DNA of 64,000 nt from Nucisporomicrobium flavum (GCF_016464385.1 NZ_JADMLH010000013.1:1-64000), one strand, 5' to 3'. Numbered from the stretch's first letter, positions 50,862 to 59,338 are shown. The notes: generated by a model not told the origin, from the letters alone. Numbers and translations are program-made.

Positions 50862-51977
50862 GTGCGTACGCTGACCGCCTTCGTGGCCCTGATCTGCACC
50901 CTCGCCCTCGGCGTCCCGGCCCGGGCGGCCGTCGCGGCGACACCCGCGTTCAACTCGACCGTGTGGGCGCTCGCGTTCCGTGGCGACACTGTCTACGTCG
51001 GAGGATCCTTCACCGAGGTCACGTTCCGGGGCCACACGTACCCCCGCAAGCGGCTGGCGGCCTTCAGTGCGCGTACCGGGGCGCTCCTGCCCTGGAACCC
51101 CACCGCGAACGGCACCGTACGTTCCCTCGCGGTCACGGTGACCGGCCGCCCGGCCGTGTACGCGGCCGGCGACTTCGACACCGTCGCCGGTGCCCGGCGC
51201 GACTCGCTGGCCCGCATCGACGCGGTCACCGGCCGGCTCGACCGCTTCTCCCACACGGTGTCGGGCACGGTCGCCACCCTCACCGTCGGCAACGGCCGCG
51301 TCTACGTGGGCGGGGCCTTCTCCCGCGTGGACGGTACGGTCCGACGCAACCTCGCCGCGTTCTCGCACGCTTCCGGCGCGCTGGACCGGTCGTTCCACCC
51401 CGGCACCGACGGGCGGGTACGAGCGCTCGCCGTCACCCGTACCCGGCTCTACGCGGGAGGCGAGTTCACCCACGTCAACGGCGTCTCCCGCGCGAGGCTG
51501 GCCGCTGTCACGCCCACGACCGGCAAGCTGGTCACGGTCTTCCGCCCCGCGGCGCCCCACCTCGTCATGGACCTCGCGGTCTCGCCCACCGGCATCTCCA
51601 CCGGCACCGGAGGGCCGGGCGGGCGCGCGGTCGGCTACACCCCGTCCGGCGCGGTCCGCTGGACCCACCTCTTCGACGGCGACGTGCACAACCTGGCGGT
51701 CCTGGGCGGCACCACGTACGTCGGCGGCCACTTCGACCGGGCCTGCCGCACCACCAGCACCATCCGCCAGCTCGGCTGCCCGGCCGGCTACCAGCCCCGC
51801 GTCAAGCTGGCGGCGCTCGACAGCGCGGGCCGGCTGACCGCCTGGAACCCCCGCGCCAACGGCACGTACGGCGTCCAGGTCGTCACGGCGGACGCGGGGC
51901 ACCGGCGGATCGGGGCGGGCGGGGCGTTCACGTCGATCGGCGGGGCGGGGCGCTACCGCTTCGCCCTCTTCGCCTGA
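50862..51977 (+). CDS. Secreted beta-propeller protein (delta-60/NHL-like repeats)
   Basis: 371 aa, GTG start. Signal peptide about 1-25 (ending ARAAVAA). The rest is a run of about 45-residue repeats with the pattern VYVGGxFxxVxGxxRxxLAAFxxxTGxLxxW: YVGGSFTEVTFRG, YAAGDFDTVAGARRD, YVGGAFSRVDGTVRR, YAGGEFTHVNGVSRA and YVGGHFDRACR. These are delta-60 (DUF5122)-type blades that form a beta-propeller outside the cell. Function is unknown; binding to polysaccharide or protein is possible. It starts 7 nt after the ATPase stop but encodes an unrelated product, so it may have its own promoter within the ATPase gene. Confidence 0.8.
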   Translation: MRTLTAFVALICTLALGVPARAAVAATPAFNSTVWALAFRGDTVYVGGSFTEVTFRGHTYPRKRLAAFSARTGALLPWNPTANGTVRSLAVTVTGRPAVYAAGDFDTVAGARRDSLARIDAVTGRLDRFSHTVSGTVATLTVGNGRVYVGGAFSRVDGTVRRNLAAFSHASGALDRSFHPGTDGRVRALAVTRTRLYAGGEFTHVNGVSRARLAAVTPTTGKLVTVFRPAAPHLVMDLAVSPTGISTGTGGPGGRAVGYTPSGAVRWTHLFDGDVHNLAVLGGTTYVGGHFDRACRTTSTIRQLGCPAGYQPRVKLAALDSAGRLTAWNPRANGTYGVQVVTADAGHRRIGAGGAFTSIGGAGRYRFALFA

Positions 51978-51993
51978 CGGCGACCAGGCCCGG

Positions 51994-53112
51994 TCATCGT
52001 GCGGGTGATGGGGTCGGCGGCGGATAAAGAATGAAGACGTGGACCGTCCACGGCCTGTACGGGCCGGGGCACGGGGTGGGGTCGTGGTTGCACGGCGTGT
52101 CGTACAGCGTGGACAGGTCGAGCGAACCGGCCCCGACCGCCTGGAACAGTGCGCTGAGCGGTTGCGCGGTGGGGTATCCGCCGGTGGACGACTTGAGGAT
52201 CAGCGCCGGGTTCGTGAGCGTGAAGGGGCGGTAGTTCACAGGCAGGGAAACATGGAGGGTCTGTCCGGCGGCCATGGTGACAGTGGTCTGGTTGTCAGCC
52301 TCGGTCAGGTTGATATCTCCGCCCGGCGATGCGTAGGCGACATTGACGTGGATCGTCCACTGATGGACCGGCATCCCGCACGGTGGCGTCGCGTGCTGAC
52401 ATGGGTCATCAGTCTGGGTGGAGAGAACGAGTGAACCGTTCCCGACCGCCTTGAACAACTCCTTCAACGGTTGTCCGGTGGGATATCCGCCGCTGGTGGA
52501 CAGGAGGGTCATTGCCGCGTTCGTGGACGTGAACGGTCGGTAGTTGGCCGGCAGGGAGACGCCGAGGGTCTGCCCTACCACCAGGTCGACCGTGGTCTGG
52601 GTATCGGCCTCGGTCACGTTGACATCCCCGGACCCCGGCGGCGTGCTGCTGCTGCTGCTCGCCGGCGAGGAGGTCGGTCGGGTGGCGTCGTTGCCGCAAC
52701 TCAACACCGGTGCCGTGTCAGTGCCGGCCAGCTGCAGACCGAAGGTCGTGGAGGCGCCCGGAGCAAGCCTGCCGTTCCACGCGGCGTTGACAGCGGTCGC
52801 CGCGTGGCCCGACGTGCTGACGACGGCGTTCCACGAGCTGACGATCCGCTGGCCGTCCGCCATCGCCCACGTCACCGACCAGGTCGTCGCGGTCGTCGCG
52901 GCGGTGTTGGCGACCGTGACGGTGACAACCTCACCCGCCGTCGAGCCACTTCCCCAATGCGAGTCGATACGCGCCGTCGCCTGGCATCCGCCTGCCCCGG
53001 TGTCCGCCGAGGCGCTACCAACCGCCCCGGATATCACTGCGAATGCTGCTATTGCGGTCATCGCCACCGCCAGCCCGGGCGCCGCAAGAGCCATTCGTCT
53101 GGACAACGCCAT
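51994..53112 (-). CDS. Secreted CBM2 protein with two chagasin-like repeats
   Basis: 372 aa. Signal peptide about 1-36 (ending GSASA). CBM2 module at about 40-140: CQATARIDSHWGSGSTAGEVVTVTVANT, W-containing strand GQRIVSSWNAVVSTSG, ending with Cys. A Ser/Thr/Pro linker follows, then two repeats of about 95 residues (about 165-265 and 270-362), each beginning (I/V)(T/N).TEADxQTTV, with GQTLxVSLPxNYRPFT, GGYPTxQPLxxLFxAVGxGSLxLST, DxPCxHxxxPC and W(T/I)(I/V)HV near the end. The repeat pattern resembles chagasin-type (I42) cysteine-protease inhibitor domains, which is an inference. It could anchor an inhibitor on cellulose. ATG at 53112 is chosen over 53154; GAGGG lies 9 nt upstream. Confidence 0.68.
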   Translation of the reverse strand: MALSRRMALAAPGLAVAMTAIAAFAVISGAVGSASADTGAGGCQATARIDSHWGSGSTAGEVVTVTVANTAATTATTWSVTWAMADGQRIVSSWNAVVSTSGHAATAVNAAWNGRLAPGASTTFGLQLAGTDTAPVLSCGNDATRPTSSPASSSSSTPPGSGDVNVTEADTQTTVDLVVGQTLGVSLPANYRPFTSTNAAMTLLSTSGGYPTGQPLKELFKAVGNGSLVLSTQTDDPCQHATPPCGMPVHQWTIHVNVAYASPGGDINLTEADNQTTVTMAAGQTLHVSLPVNYRPFTLTNPALILKSSTGGYPTAQPLSALFQAVGAGSLDLSTLYDTPCNHDPTPCPGPYRPWTVHVFILYPPPTPSPAR

Positions 53113-53254
53113 GTCGACGCACCCTCTTCGAAATTGATGTTCGCCTATGTCCAAGCACGATATACGTGCAGGGTCGAAGGTGGGAGCGCTGACGTGATTT
53201 CACATCGACCGCGCAAAGCTAAGTGCGGGCAGAATGCGATTCTCGGCGATACGG

Positions 53255-53569
53255 TCAGCTCGCGGGCTTCTGCTTGCGCCGCCGGGCGCGTACGACCCGG
53301 ACCGGGGTGGAGGAGTGCAGGTAGAGGCTGCGGCGTTTCTCGCCGCGGGCCAAGTGCACCTCGACGACGTCACGGACGGCCGCGTCGACGCTCGCGACTC
53401 GGTAGCGTTCCGCGCCGGAGATGATCAGGTCGCCGGGACGCACATGCGAAGGGGACTGCACGATGCTCTCGCGGCCGAGCACAGCGCCGGTGCCGACCCG
53501 GGGAAGGGTGGCGATCCAGGTCGCAAAGGTGTCCGTGTTCGTCGCGCGAGCGGTTCGGATGCCCCGCAT
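53255..53569 (-). CDS. Small basic hypothetical protein
   Basis: 104 aa if it starts at the ATG at 53569; the frame is open further to 53941, but that part overlaps the lipoprotein gene on the other strand. The N-terminal 30 residues are helical (RATNTDTFATWIATL) and the remainder is beta-rich (VRPGDLIISGAERYRVASVDAAV.DVVEVHLARG), with an Arg/Lys-rich tail RRRKQKPAS. A PGD-x-I...G..Y-V pattern resembles small beta-barrel proteins, but no family can be named. GC and codon use are compatible with coding. Confidence 0.45.
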   Translation of the reverse strand: MRGIRTARATNTDTFATWIATLPRVGTGAVLGRESIVQSPSHVRPGDLIISGAERYRVASVDAAVRDVVEVHLARGEKRRSLYLHSSTPVRVVRARRRKQKPAS

Positions 53570-53681
53570 GGCCGGCCCCCACGGTGTCGACGCTGCCCTT
53601 CTCAGGTCGTGAGTATCGGCGGCCGGTGGCCCCGGTTGAGCCAAACGGCCGGCGTTTGTGCCGAGCGGGCAGGATGGGCGC

Positions 53682-54371
53682 GTGACGGGATCCCGGATGC
53701 GCAGCCTCGCCGCGCTGGTCGCCCTCGCGGCGCTGCTCACCGGGTGTGCCCGGCCGGCCACGACGGCCGGTTCCGGGCTGCCCGTCTCCCGGTCCGAGCC
53801 GGCGCGATCAGCCTCGGCGCGGCCCACCCCGTCCGCGACCGTTGTCACCTGCCCGCCCGACGGCGTACGGCTCGAGCTGGGTACGGGGGACGCCGCGATG
53901 GGGCTGCGGGTGCTCGGCATCACGCTGGTCAACTGCGGCACGCGGGCCTACCGGCTCGACGGCTACCCCGGCGTACGGTCGCTCGCCGAGGACCGGACGG
54001 CGCTGCGGGTGCGGGTCCTGCACGGGCTCGAGGAGATCGTCGGCTCGGCGCTGCCGTCGGACGGCCCGCCCGAGCCGGTGCTGCTGGACCCGGGCCGGCG
54101 CGCCCGCACGGCGGTGGCCTGGCGCAACACGTACGACGACATCCGGCAGCCCCCGGTGACCGTGGCGTCGCTCGAGATCGCGCCACGGCCCGGCGGCCCG
54201 GCGCAGCTCCTCCGTCCGTCCGGCGGCCTGGACCTCGGCAGCACCGGCCGCCTCGGGGTCGCCGCGTGGCGGCTGCTCCCGGACACCCCCGTCCCGTCGG
54301 CCCCCGCCGGCCGTCCGGTGCCCGGCGTCTCCGCCCCGGAACCTGTGGAATCCGCCGGGCCGCTGCTCTGA
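53682..54371 (+). CDS. DUF4232-type lipoprotein
   Basis: 229 aa, GTG start at 53682 with AGGATGGGC upstream. The lipoprotein signal ends ALLTGC (Cys about residue 22). After a Ser/Ala/Pro linker comes a beta-sandwich domain: CPPDGVRLELGTGDAAMGLRVLGITLVNCGTRAYRLDGYPGVR, then LDPGRRARTAVAWRNT. This strand pattern with two conserved Cys and GYPGV is characteristic of DUF4232 proteins of actinomycetes. The function is unknown. ATG at 53697 is an alternative start. Confidence 0.75.
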   Translation: MTGSRMRSLAALVALAALLTGCARPATTAGSGLPVSRSEPARSASARPTPSATVVTCPPDGVRLELGTGDAAMGLRVLGITLVNCGTRAYRLDGYPGVRSLAEDRTALRVRVLHGLEEIVGSALPSDGPPEPVLLDPGRRARTAVAWRNTYDDIRQPPVTVASLEIAPRPGGPAQLLRPSGGLDLGSTGRLGVAAWRLLPDTPVPSAPAGRPVPGVSAPEPVESAGPLL

Positions 54372-54461
54372 TCCGTCCTTAATGGACCCGGTGACCCCTG
54401 CGCGAGCGCGGCATTGGCTAGGATCGCTGCCTGACCGCCGCCTCCTGAGGAAGGGGTTCCG

Positions 54462-55238
54462 ATGACCGACCCCGACATCGACGTCACTCGGCCGAGCAGC
54501 GCGCGGGTGTGGAACTACCTGCTGGACGGCAAGGACAACTTCGCCGTCGACCGCGAGCTGGGCGACGCGCTCCGCTCGGCGAACCCGGGGATCGTGGCGG
54601 TCGCCCGGTCCCAGCGCCGGTTCCTCATCCAGGCGGTCACGCACCTGGCCGGCGAGGTGGGCATCCGGCAGTTCCTCGACATCGGCACCGGCCTGCCGAC
54701 GGCCGACAACACCCACGAGGTCGCCCAGCGGGTGGCGCCGGAGTCACGGATCGTCTACGTCGACAACGACCCGCTGGTCCTGGCACACGCCCGCGCGCTG
54801 CTGACCAGCTCGCCCGCGGGGCGGACCGCGTACATCGACTCCCGCGTCGAGGACCCCGAGCGCATCCTGGCCGAGGCCGCCCGCACCCTCGACCTCACCC
54901 GGCCCGTGGCGCTGACGATGATCGGCATCCTGGGCAACGTCGCCGACTACGCCGAGGCCCGGTCGATCGTCGAGCGCCTGCTCGCCGCGGTGCCCTCCGG
55001 CAGCTACCTGGCGGTCAGCGACGGCACGAGCACCAGCGCGCAGAGCGTGGAGAGCCAGCGGGTCGCCAAGCAGAGCGGCCACCCGTACAACCTGCGGACG
55101 CCGGAGGAGATCGGCGGCTACTTCGAGGGCCTGGAGCTCCTCGAGCCGGGCGTCGTCTCGACCCCGCTGTGGCGCCCGCAGCCGGGAACGAACGAGCAAC
55201 CGCTCGACGTGTACTGCGCGGTGGGCCGCAAGCCCTGA
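54462..55238 (+). CDS. SAM-dependent methyltransferase, DUF574 / Methyltransf_19 family
   Basis: 258 aa. It starts MTDPDIDVTRPSSARVWNYLLDGKDNFAVDRE, an almost invariant N-terminus of this actinomycete family, and continues with GIRQFLDIGTGLPTADNTHEVA (SAM motif I), RIVYVDNDPLVLAHARALL and LTMIGILGNVADY. Substrates are unknown; several paralogues occur per genome in streptomycetes and relatives. GAGGAAGGGG lies shortly before the ATG. Standalone gene, convergent with the next. Confidence 0.9.
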   Translation: MTDPDIDVTRPSSARVWNYLLDGKDNFAVDRELGDALRSANPGIVAVARSQRRFLIQAVTHLAGEVGIRQFLDIGTGLPTADNTHEVAQRVAPESRIVYVDNDPLVLAHARALLTSSPAGRTAYIDSRVEDPERILAEAARTLDLTRPVALTMIGILGNVADYAEARSIVERLLAAVPSGSYLAVSDGTSTSAQSVESQRVAKQSGHPYNLRTPEEIGGYFEGLELLEPGVVSTPLWRPQPGTNEQPLDVYCAVGRKP

Positions 55239-55263
55239 TCCGACGCGGCGGTTCTAGGCCGGC

Positions 55264-55890
55264 TCATTTCCTGCACCGATCGGTGTTCCGGTACTCGCGG
55301 ATCACGTTGTCGGCGCCGGTGGCCCAGAGCGCGATCACCTCATCGGACGGCTTGGACCTCCACTCGCCGTCGATCCGCACCAGGGTTGTCCTCGCCGAGG
55401 TGGACAGCTCCACCACGGCCCGGTTCTCGTTCTCCATCCGGACGGTCTTCACGGACGGTGCCGGGGATGGTGACCGAGACCCGCACTCGACCATGATGCG
55501 GACGTAGTCCGCCCTGCTGATGGCTTGCTGAACCTCGGGAACGAACAGCTCCCAAGCGGCGGAATAGTCACCCATGGCGAATCGGTCCTCGAGATTCAAG
55601 GCGGCAGTCCCGGCGGCTTGGGTCGCCCCCGTCTGCCCTCCGGTGGAGGGCGGACGGCTGTCACGGATCGGTGAGTCGCTCGGCATGGCCGAGGCTGCCG
55701 GTCCCGTCGCTTTCCCCTCCGGCCGGGGATCTGTGGCGCGGTTGATCAGGGCCGCGCCGAGGACGCCGGCGAGGCCGAGGACCGCCGTCACGGCAGCCGA
55801 CAACAATGCCACCTGGTGCTGCGGCCCGAGCGACCTGACCCACTGCCGAACGCGACTGATTCTCGGTGTCACACCGTTTCGGTCCCGCAT
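55264..55890 (-). CDS. Single-pass membrane protein, unknown
   Basis: 208 aa from the ATG at 55890 (GAGGGG about 9 nt upstream; the frame is open to 55977). An Arg-rich cytoplasmic N-terminus, one helix (about residues 25-47; VALLSAAVTAVLGLAGVLGAAL), a Pro/Ser/Gly linker, and an external domain (about 95-208) of NTF2-like or DUF4878-like appearance: LEDRFAMGDYSAAWELFVPEVQQAISRADYVRI...VELSTSARTTLVRIDGEWRSKPSD. Such domains are often sensors or wall-associated modules. No neighbour gives a hint. Confidence 0.6.
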   Translation of the reverse strand: MRDRNGVTPRISRVRQWVRSLGPQHQVALLSAAVTAVLGLAGVLGAALINRATDPRPEGKATGPAASAMPSDSPIRDSRPPSTGGQTGATQAAGTAALNLEDRFAMGDYSAAWELFVPEVQQAISRADYVRIMVECGSRSPSPAPSVKTVRMENENRAVVELSTSARTTLVRIDGEWRSKPSDEVIALWATGADNVIREYRNTDRCRK

Positions 55891-56024
55891 CCAAGATGTC
55901 CCCTCGCGCGACGCCGCAGCGTCATGGATGTCGCCTTTCCGAGCTGCGGGTACGTGTGTGGCCTGGCGCCGGATCACAGGTGACGACTTTCCGACCCGTC
56001 CGGGGAATGGAGGATGATGTTGCT

Positions 56025-56513
56025 ATGCGGATCGGCGGGCGGCGGCTGGGTGTCGTGGTGGCGGTGCTTCTGCTCGTCCTCGGGCTGGCTCTTGGCGGGG
56101 TCGCCTTCCTGCGGTGGAAGGCGGCCGGCGTCGCCCATGCCGTCACCCCGCCCGCGGGCGCGGTCGCGCCCACCCCCGACGGCCCGAGATTCCCGGGCGA
56201 CGTCATCGACCGCGCCGGCATCGTGGCGTTCGGCCTGCGCAATGACCGGGGGGACGCGACCGTGCGGATGTACGCGCTGCCGTCCGGGTCGCCGTGGCTG
56301 CAGGCGCGGAAGGTCGTCGCCACGCAGCTCGACCACTGGGAGCAGCTCGGGGACTGCGCCGATGACGCCGACGCGGTGATCGTCGAGTGCGCGTGGCGGG
56401 AGCCGACCCGGTGGTGGCCCCGGAAGGTCGTCCTGACCATGATGCGGACGGCCGCGGCCGACGGCGGCCGGTCCCGGTCAATCTACGTGGTCATCGGATC
56501 GGGGCTGGGATGA
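56025..56513 (+). CDS. Small membrane-anchored protein, unknown
   Basis: 162 aa from the ATG at 56025 (GGAGG 11 nt upstream; ATG 56007 is in frame). One N-terminal helix (about 8-30) anchors a small external domain with two cysteines (LGDCADDADAVIVECAWRE) and strands ending MRTAAADGGRSRSIYVVIGSG. Its stop overlaps the start of the cyclase gene (ATGA), so the two are co-translated. No family recognised. Confidence 0.58.
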   Translation: MRIGGRRLGVVVAVLLLVLGLALGGVAFLRWKAAGVAHAVTPPAGAVAPTPDGPRFPGDVIDRAGIVAFGLRNDRGDATVRMYALPSGSPWLQARKVVATQLDHWEQLGDCADDADAVIVECAWREPTRWWPRKVVLTMMRTAAADGGRSRSIYVVIGSGLG

Positions 56514-57445
56514 CGACGCAGGACGACGTGCTCGGGTACTTCGAGACGCTGTCGAACTGGGGGCGGTGGGGTGCCGACGACGAGCGCGGGACGCTGAACC
56601 ACATCACCGACGCCGTACGGCTGGCGGCGGCGCGAGCCGTGCGTCACGGGCGGAGCGTGTCGTGTGGGTGGGAGGTTGCCGTACCGGGGGAGATGGAGCG
56701 GTCGACCACGTCGTGCCCGCGCGCCGCCGACATGCCCGGTGCGGAGAGCATGCCCGCGGCCTTCCACGCGGACCGGCGCTGGGGCTTCTCGTCGGAGCGG
56801 CTGGGCATGACGTTCCACGGCAACACCGTGACCCATCTCGACTCGCCGTGCCACCTGTTCTGGGACGGCACGATGTACAACGGACGGTCGCACGCGCTGG
56901 TCGACGCCGCCACGGGATCGGCGTGGGCGGCGGTCACGGCGGCCGCGGACGGGATCGTCACGCGCGGGGTCCTGCTGGACGTCGCGGCCGTGCGTGGGGT
57001 GCCGTGGCTGGAGCCGGGGGAGGGCGTGGTTCCCGGCGATCTCGAGGAGGCCGAGCGCCGCCAGGGGGTGCGGGTGGGGCCCGGCGATGCGGTGCTCCTG
57101 CGGACCGGTCACGGCCGGTTCCGGCACGAGTCCGGCGCCGGCGGCGGTTTCACGTACGCCGGTTGGCACGCGTCCTGCCTGCCGTGGCTGCGCGAACGCG
57201 AGGTGGCGCTGATCGGCGCGGACACCCCGCAGGACGTGCAGCCGTCCGGGTACGACGCCGTGCTGATGCCGGTCCATGCCGTGGGCCTCGTCGCGATGGG
57301 ACTGTGGCTGCTCGACAACTGCGACCTGGAGGCGTGCGCGGCGACGGCCTCCGACCTGGGGCAGTGGGACTTCCAGCTGGCCGTCGCGCCGGTCCGCCTC
57401 GCCGGTACGTCCGGCAGCCCGGTCAATCCGATCGCCACATTCTGA
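56510..57445 (+). CDS. Cyclase-family metal-dependent hydrolase (kynurenine formamidase-like)
   Basis: 311 aa. The cyclase/KynB motif is clear: FHGNTVTHLDSPCHLFW (H-G-x-x-x-T-H-L-D-x-P-x-H), with metal ligands His and Asp; GITR-type residues follow (TRGVLLDV). A second conserved region is AGWHASCLPWLREREVALIGADTPQD. Members hydrolyse N-formylkynurenine, isatin or related amides. There are no other tryptophan-catabolism genes here. It is coupled to the small membrane protein by ATGA and has GGGG 5 nt before the ATG. Confidence 0.82.
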   Translation: MTTQDDVLGYFETLSNWGRWGADDERGTLNHITDAVRLAAARAVRHGRSVSCGWEVAVPGEMERSTTSCPRAADMPGAESMPAAFHADRRWGFSSERLGMTFHGNTVTHLDSPCHLFWDGTMYNGRSHALVDAATGSAWAAVTAAADGIVTRGVLLDVAAVRGVPWLEPGEGVVPGDLEEAERRQGVRVGPGDAVLLRTGHGRFRHESGAGGGFTYAGWHASCLPWLREREVALIGADTPQDVQPSGYDAVLMPVHAVGLVAMGLWLLDNCDLEACAATASDLGQWDFQLAVAPVRLAGTSGSPVNPIATF

Positions 57446-57498
57446 TCCTCGCGGATATGCGGTCGTGTCCTGACCGCAATTGTCGGCAGGATGAGGTC

Positions 57499-57876
57499 AT
57501 GACTTCTTCGTGGAAGATCGAACTCATCCCCGTGCCGGTCACCGACGTCGACCGCGCCAAGGCGTTCTACGAGCGGATCGGCTTCCACGCCGACCACGAC
57601 CACAAGGTGCAGGACGGCCTGCGGTTCGTCCAGCTGACGCCGCCGGGATCGGCCTGTTCGATCGTGATCGGCGAGGGCGTCACCGAGAAGGTGCCGGGCA
57701 GCCAGGAGATCCAGGTCGTGGTGGCCGACGCCGACGCGGCCCGCGGTCAGCTCACGGACGCCGGCATCGAGGCGAGTGCCGTCGACGAGCAGCCGTGGGG
57801 CAGGTTCGTCCACTTCAGCGACCCCGACGGCAACCGCTGGTCGCTGCAGGCCATCGGTTCGCGGCCGAACGGGTGA
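57499..57876 (+). CDS. VOC-family (glyoxalase-like) protein 1
   Basis: 125 aa, with beta-alpha-beta-beta-beta repeats: VPVTDVDRAKAFYERIGFHADHDHKV at the start and FVHFSDPDGNRWSLQ at the end. This is close to the VOC superfamily 'SRPBCC-neighbour' type of actinomycetes. Metal ligands are not obvious, so activity cannot be stated. ATG at 57499 is chosen for MTSSWKIELIPVPV; the frame is open to 56566 as a shadow. GAGG lies close upstream. Confidence 0.82.
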   Translation: MTSSWKIELIPVPVTDVDRAKAFYERIGFHADHDHKVQDGLRFVQLTPPGSACSIVIGEGVTEKVPGSQEIQVVVADADAARGQLTDAGIEASAVDEQPWGRFVHFSDPDGNRWSLQAIGSRPNG

Positions 57877-57913
57877 GGATGTCAGCCAGGCGTACGCAAC
57901 GATCTAGGGTGGA

Positions 57914-58351
57914 ATGATGGCATCAGTCAGGCAGGTCCAGGTCACTTTCGACTGCGCGGACCCGGAGCGCGTCGCCCGGTTCTGGTGCGAGGTGCTGGGG
58001 TACGTCGTACCGCAGCCGCCGCCGGGCTTCGAGAGCTGGGACGCGTTCAACAGCGCGTTGCCGCCCGAGCGTCAGGGTTCGGCCTTCGCGTGCGTCGACC
58101 CGACGGGCGCCGGCCCGCGGCTGTTCTTCCAGCGGGTACCCGAGGGCAAGGTCGTCAAGAACCGGGTGCACCTCGACGTCCGGGTCGGCCTGGGGCTCAC
58201 GGGCGATGAGCGCCTGGCCGCCCTGGAGACCGAGGGCGACCGGCTGACGGCGCTCGGCGCCAAGCGCGTGGAGCTGCTGCGTGCCGACGGCTTCAACGAG
58301 TCGTGCCTCGTGATGCAGGATGTCGAGGGCAACGAGTTCTGCCTCGACTGA
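57914..58351 (+). CDS. VOC-family protein 2 (Glyoxalase_6 type)
   Basis: 145 aa. It begins MMASVRQVQVTFDCADPERVARFWCEVLGY, typical of Glyoxalase_6-type proteins, with W-DAFN and LFFQRVPEGKVVKNRVHLDVRV in the middle and VMQDVEGNEFCLD at the end. Function is unknown; these proteins are abundant in actinomycetes and may bind small molecules. It lies 37 nt downstream of VOC protein 1. GGGTGG precedes the tandem ATGs. Confidence 0.83.
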   Translation: MMASVRQVQVTFDCADPERVARFWCEVLGYVVPQPPPGFESWDAFNSALPPERQGSAFACVDPTGAGPRLFFQRVPEGKVVKNRVHLDVRVGLGLTGDERLAALETEGDRLTALGAKRVELLRADGFNESCLVMQDVEGNEFCLD

Positions 58352-58375
58352 GCACCGGGTCGCGGGTGCCTCCGC

Positions 58376-58678
58376 TCAATCCTCGGCGCGGTGCCGCCCG
58401 CCGCCGCTGCGCCCGGGCGCGCCCGTGCCCGTGGCCGACCGGCCGGGGTCGGGGTCGGGCGTGCTCGACCGGCCGAGGTGGGGGCCGGGCGTGCTCGACC
58501 GGCTGGGGCGGGGGCCAGGGCCGGGGGCGCCGTCCTGGGCCGCCTCGTCGCCGATCCACGCGGACGGGGCGGCGGCCACGTCGGTGCGCAGGTCCGACAG
58601 CCAGCCCTCCAGCTCGTCGCCGGGTGGGCCCGGATCGGCTGCCTCGCCGCTGGAGCCGGGTTCCTCGAGGGCGGTCAT
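58376..58678 (-). CDS. Small Pro/Gly/Ser-rich protein with tandem repeats
   Basis: 100 aa if started at 58678, which has GGAG 6 nt upstream; ATG at 58708 would overlap the TetR stop. An acidic N-terminal half (EEPGSSGEAADPGPPGDE) is followed by a helical-looking WLSDLRTDVAAAPSAWIGD. The C-terminal half consists of 10-residue repeats of the type RSSTPxPxxG. At DNA level 58457-58486 and 58487-58516 are tandem 30-bp copies. No family can be named; it may not be a functional protein. Confidence 0.42.
   Translation of the reverse strand: MTALEEPGSSGEAADPGPPGDELEGWLSDLRTDVAAAPSAWIGDEAAQDGAPGPGPRPSRSSTPGPHLGRSSTPDPDPGRSATGTGAPGRSGGGRHRAED
58457..58516. repeat. Two adjacent 30-bp tandem repeats
   Basis: Unit 1 (58457-58486) and unit 2 (58487-58516) both begin GGGCGTGCTCGACCGGC and end GGGGGCC, and differ at three positions. 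They encode decapeptide repeats in the small minus-strand gene. Confidence 0.75.
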
Positions 58679-58704
58679 GTCGCGCTCCGATCGATGGGGT
58701 GCGG

Positions 58705-59295
58705 TCATGCCGAGGGTAGCGGGCCGGTGCGAGACGCCGGCCGGAGCAGCGGGAGCTGGTGGGCGATCGCGGCGGACACCCGCTTGTGGTCGCCCGTCGC
58801 GAGAAGGTCCAGCAGGGCACCCCGGAGAACGGCCAGCGCGAGGGTACGGCGTGCGCTTCCGTCCGCGCTGTGCCGTTCCCGCGCGGGCTGGCAGTCGGCG
58901 AGGAGCGCCAGCCAGTCGTGCACCGTCGCCGCGGCGAAGTCACCCCACACGCCACCGGGTTCGACGAGCGAACGGGCGTAGCTTTCGGCCCACAGCGTGA
59001 GCACCGGCCGGTGGTCCGGGGTGGCCAGCCACGCCCAAAGGCACTCGACGGCGGTGGTCAGGCCGATGGTGGCCGCGTCTCCGGATGCCCGGACGTGATC
59101 CAGGGCAGCGAGCTCGTCCGTGCGGGCGCGCGCCAGCACCGCCCGTACCAGTCCCTCCTTGCTGCCGAAGAGGAAGACCAGCACGCGGGGGCTGGAGCCG
59201 ATCGCCGCGGCCAGCGGTCGCAGGGACAGCTGCGTCAGGCCGTGCTCGAGGACGTACCGGTACGTGGCCTCCAGCAGCTCCTCTTTGCGGGTCAC
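58705..59295 (-). CDS. TetR-family regulator (divergent from GNAT gene)
   Basis: 196 aa. N-terminal HTH: TRKEELLEATYRYVLEHGLTQLSLRPLAAAIGSSPRVLVFLFGSKEGLVRAVLAR; the rest is a helical ligand domain. It is divergent from a GNAT acetyltransferase. The 55-nt gap contains a near-perfect 30-bp operator, so it almost certainly represses the acetyltransferase and itself. The effector is unknown. Confidence 0.85.
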   Translation of the reverse strand: MTRKEELLEATYRYVLEHGLTQLSLRPLAAAIGSSPRVLVFLFGSKEGLVRAVLARARTDELAALDHVRASGDAATIGLTTAVECLWAWLATPDHRPVLTLWAESYARSLVEPGGVWGDFAAATVHDWLALLADCQPARERHSADGSARRTLALAVLRGALLDLLATGDHKRVSAAIAHQLPLLRPASRTGPLPSA

Positions 59296-59308
59296 CGGCG
59301 TAGCATAG

Positions 59309-59338
59309 CGTCTACTGAAACGACTGTTTCAGTAGACG
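59309..59338. promoter_or_regulatory. TetR operator: 13-bp inverted repeat
   Basis: The left arm CGTCTACTGAAAC (59309-59321) and right arm GTTTCAGTAGACG (59326-59338) are perfect complements separated by GACT. The palindrome fills most of the gap between tetR (start 59295) and the GNAT gene (start 59351). It is the clear binding site for the adjacent TetR protein. Confidence 0.85.
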
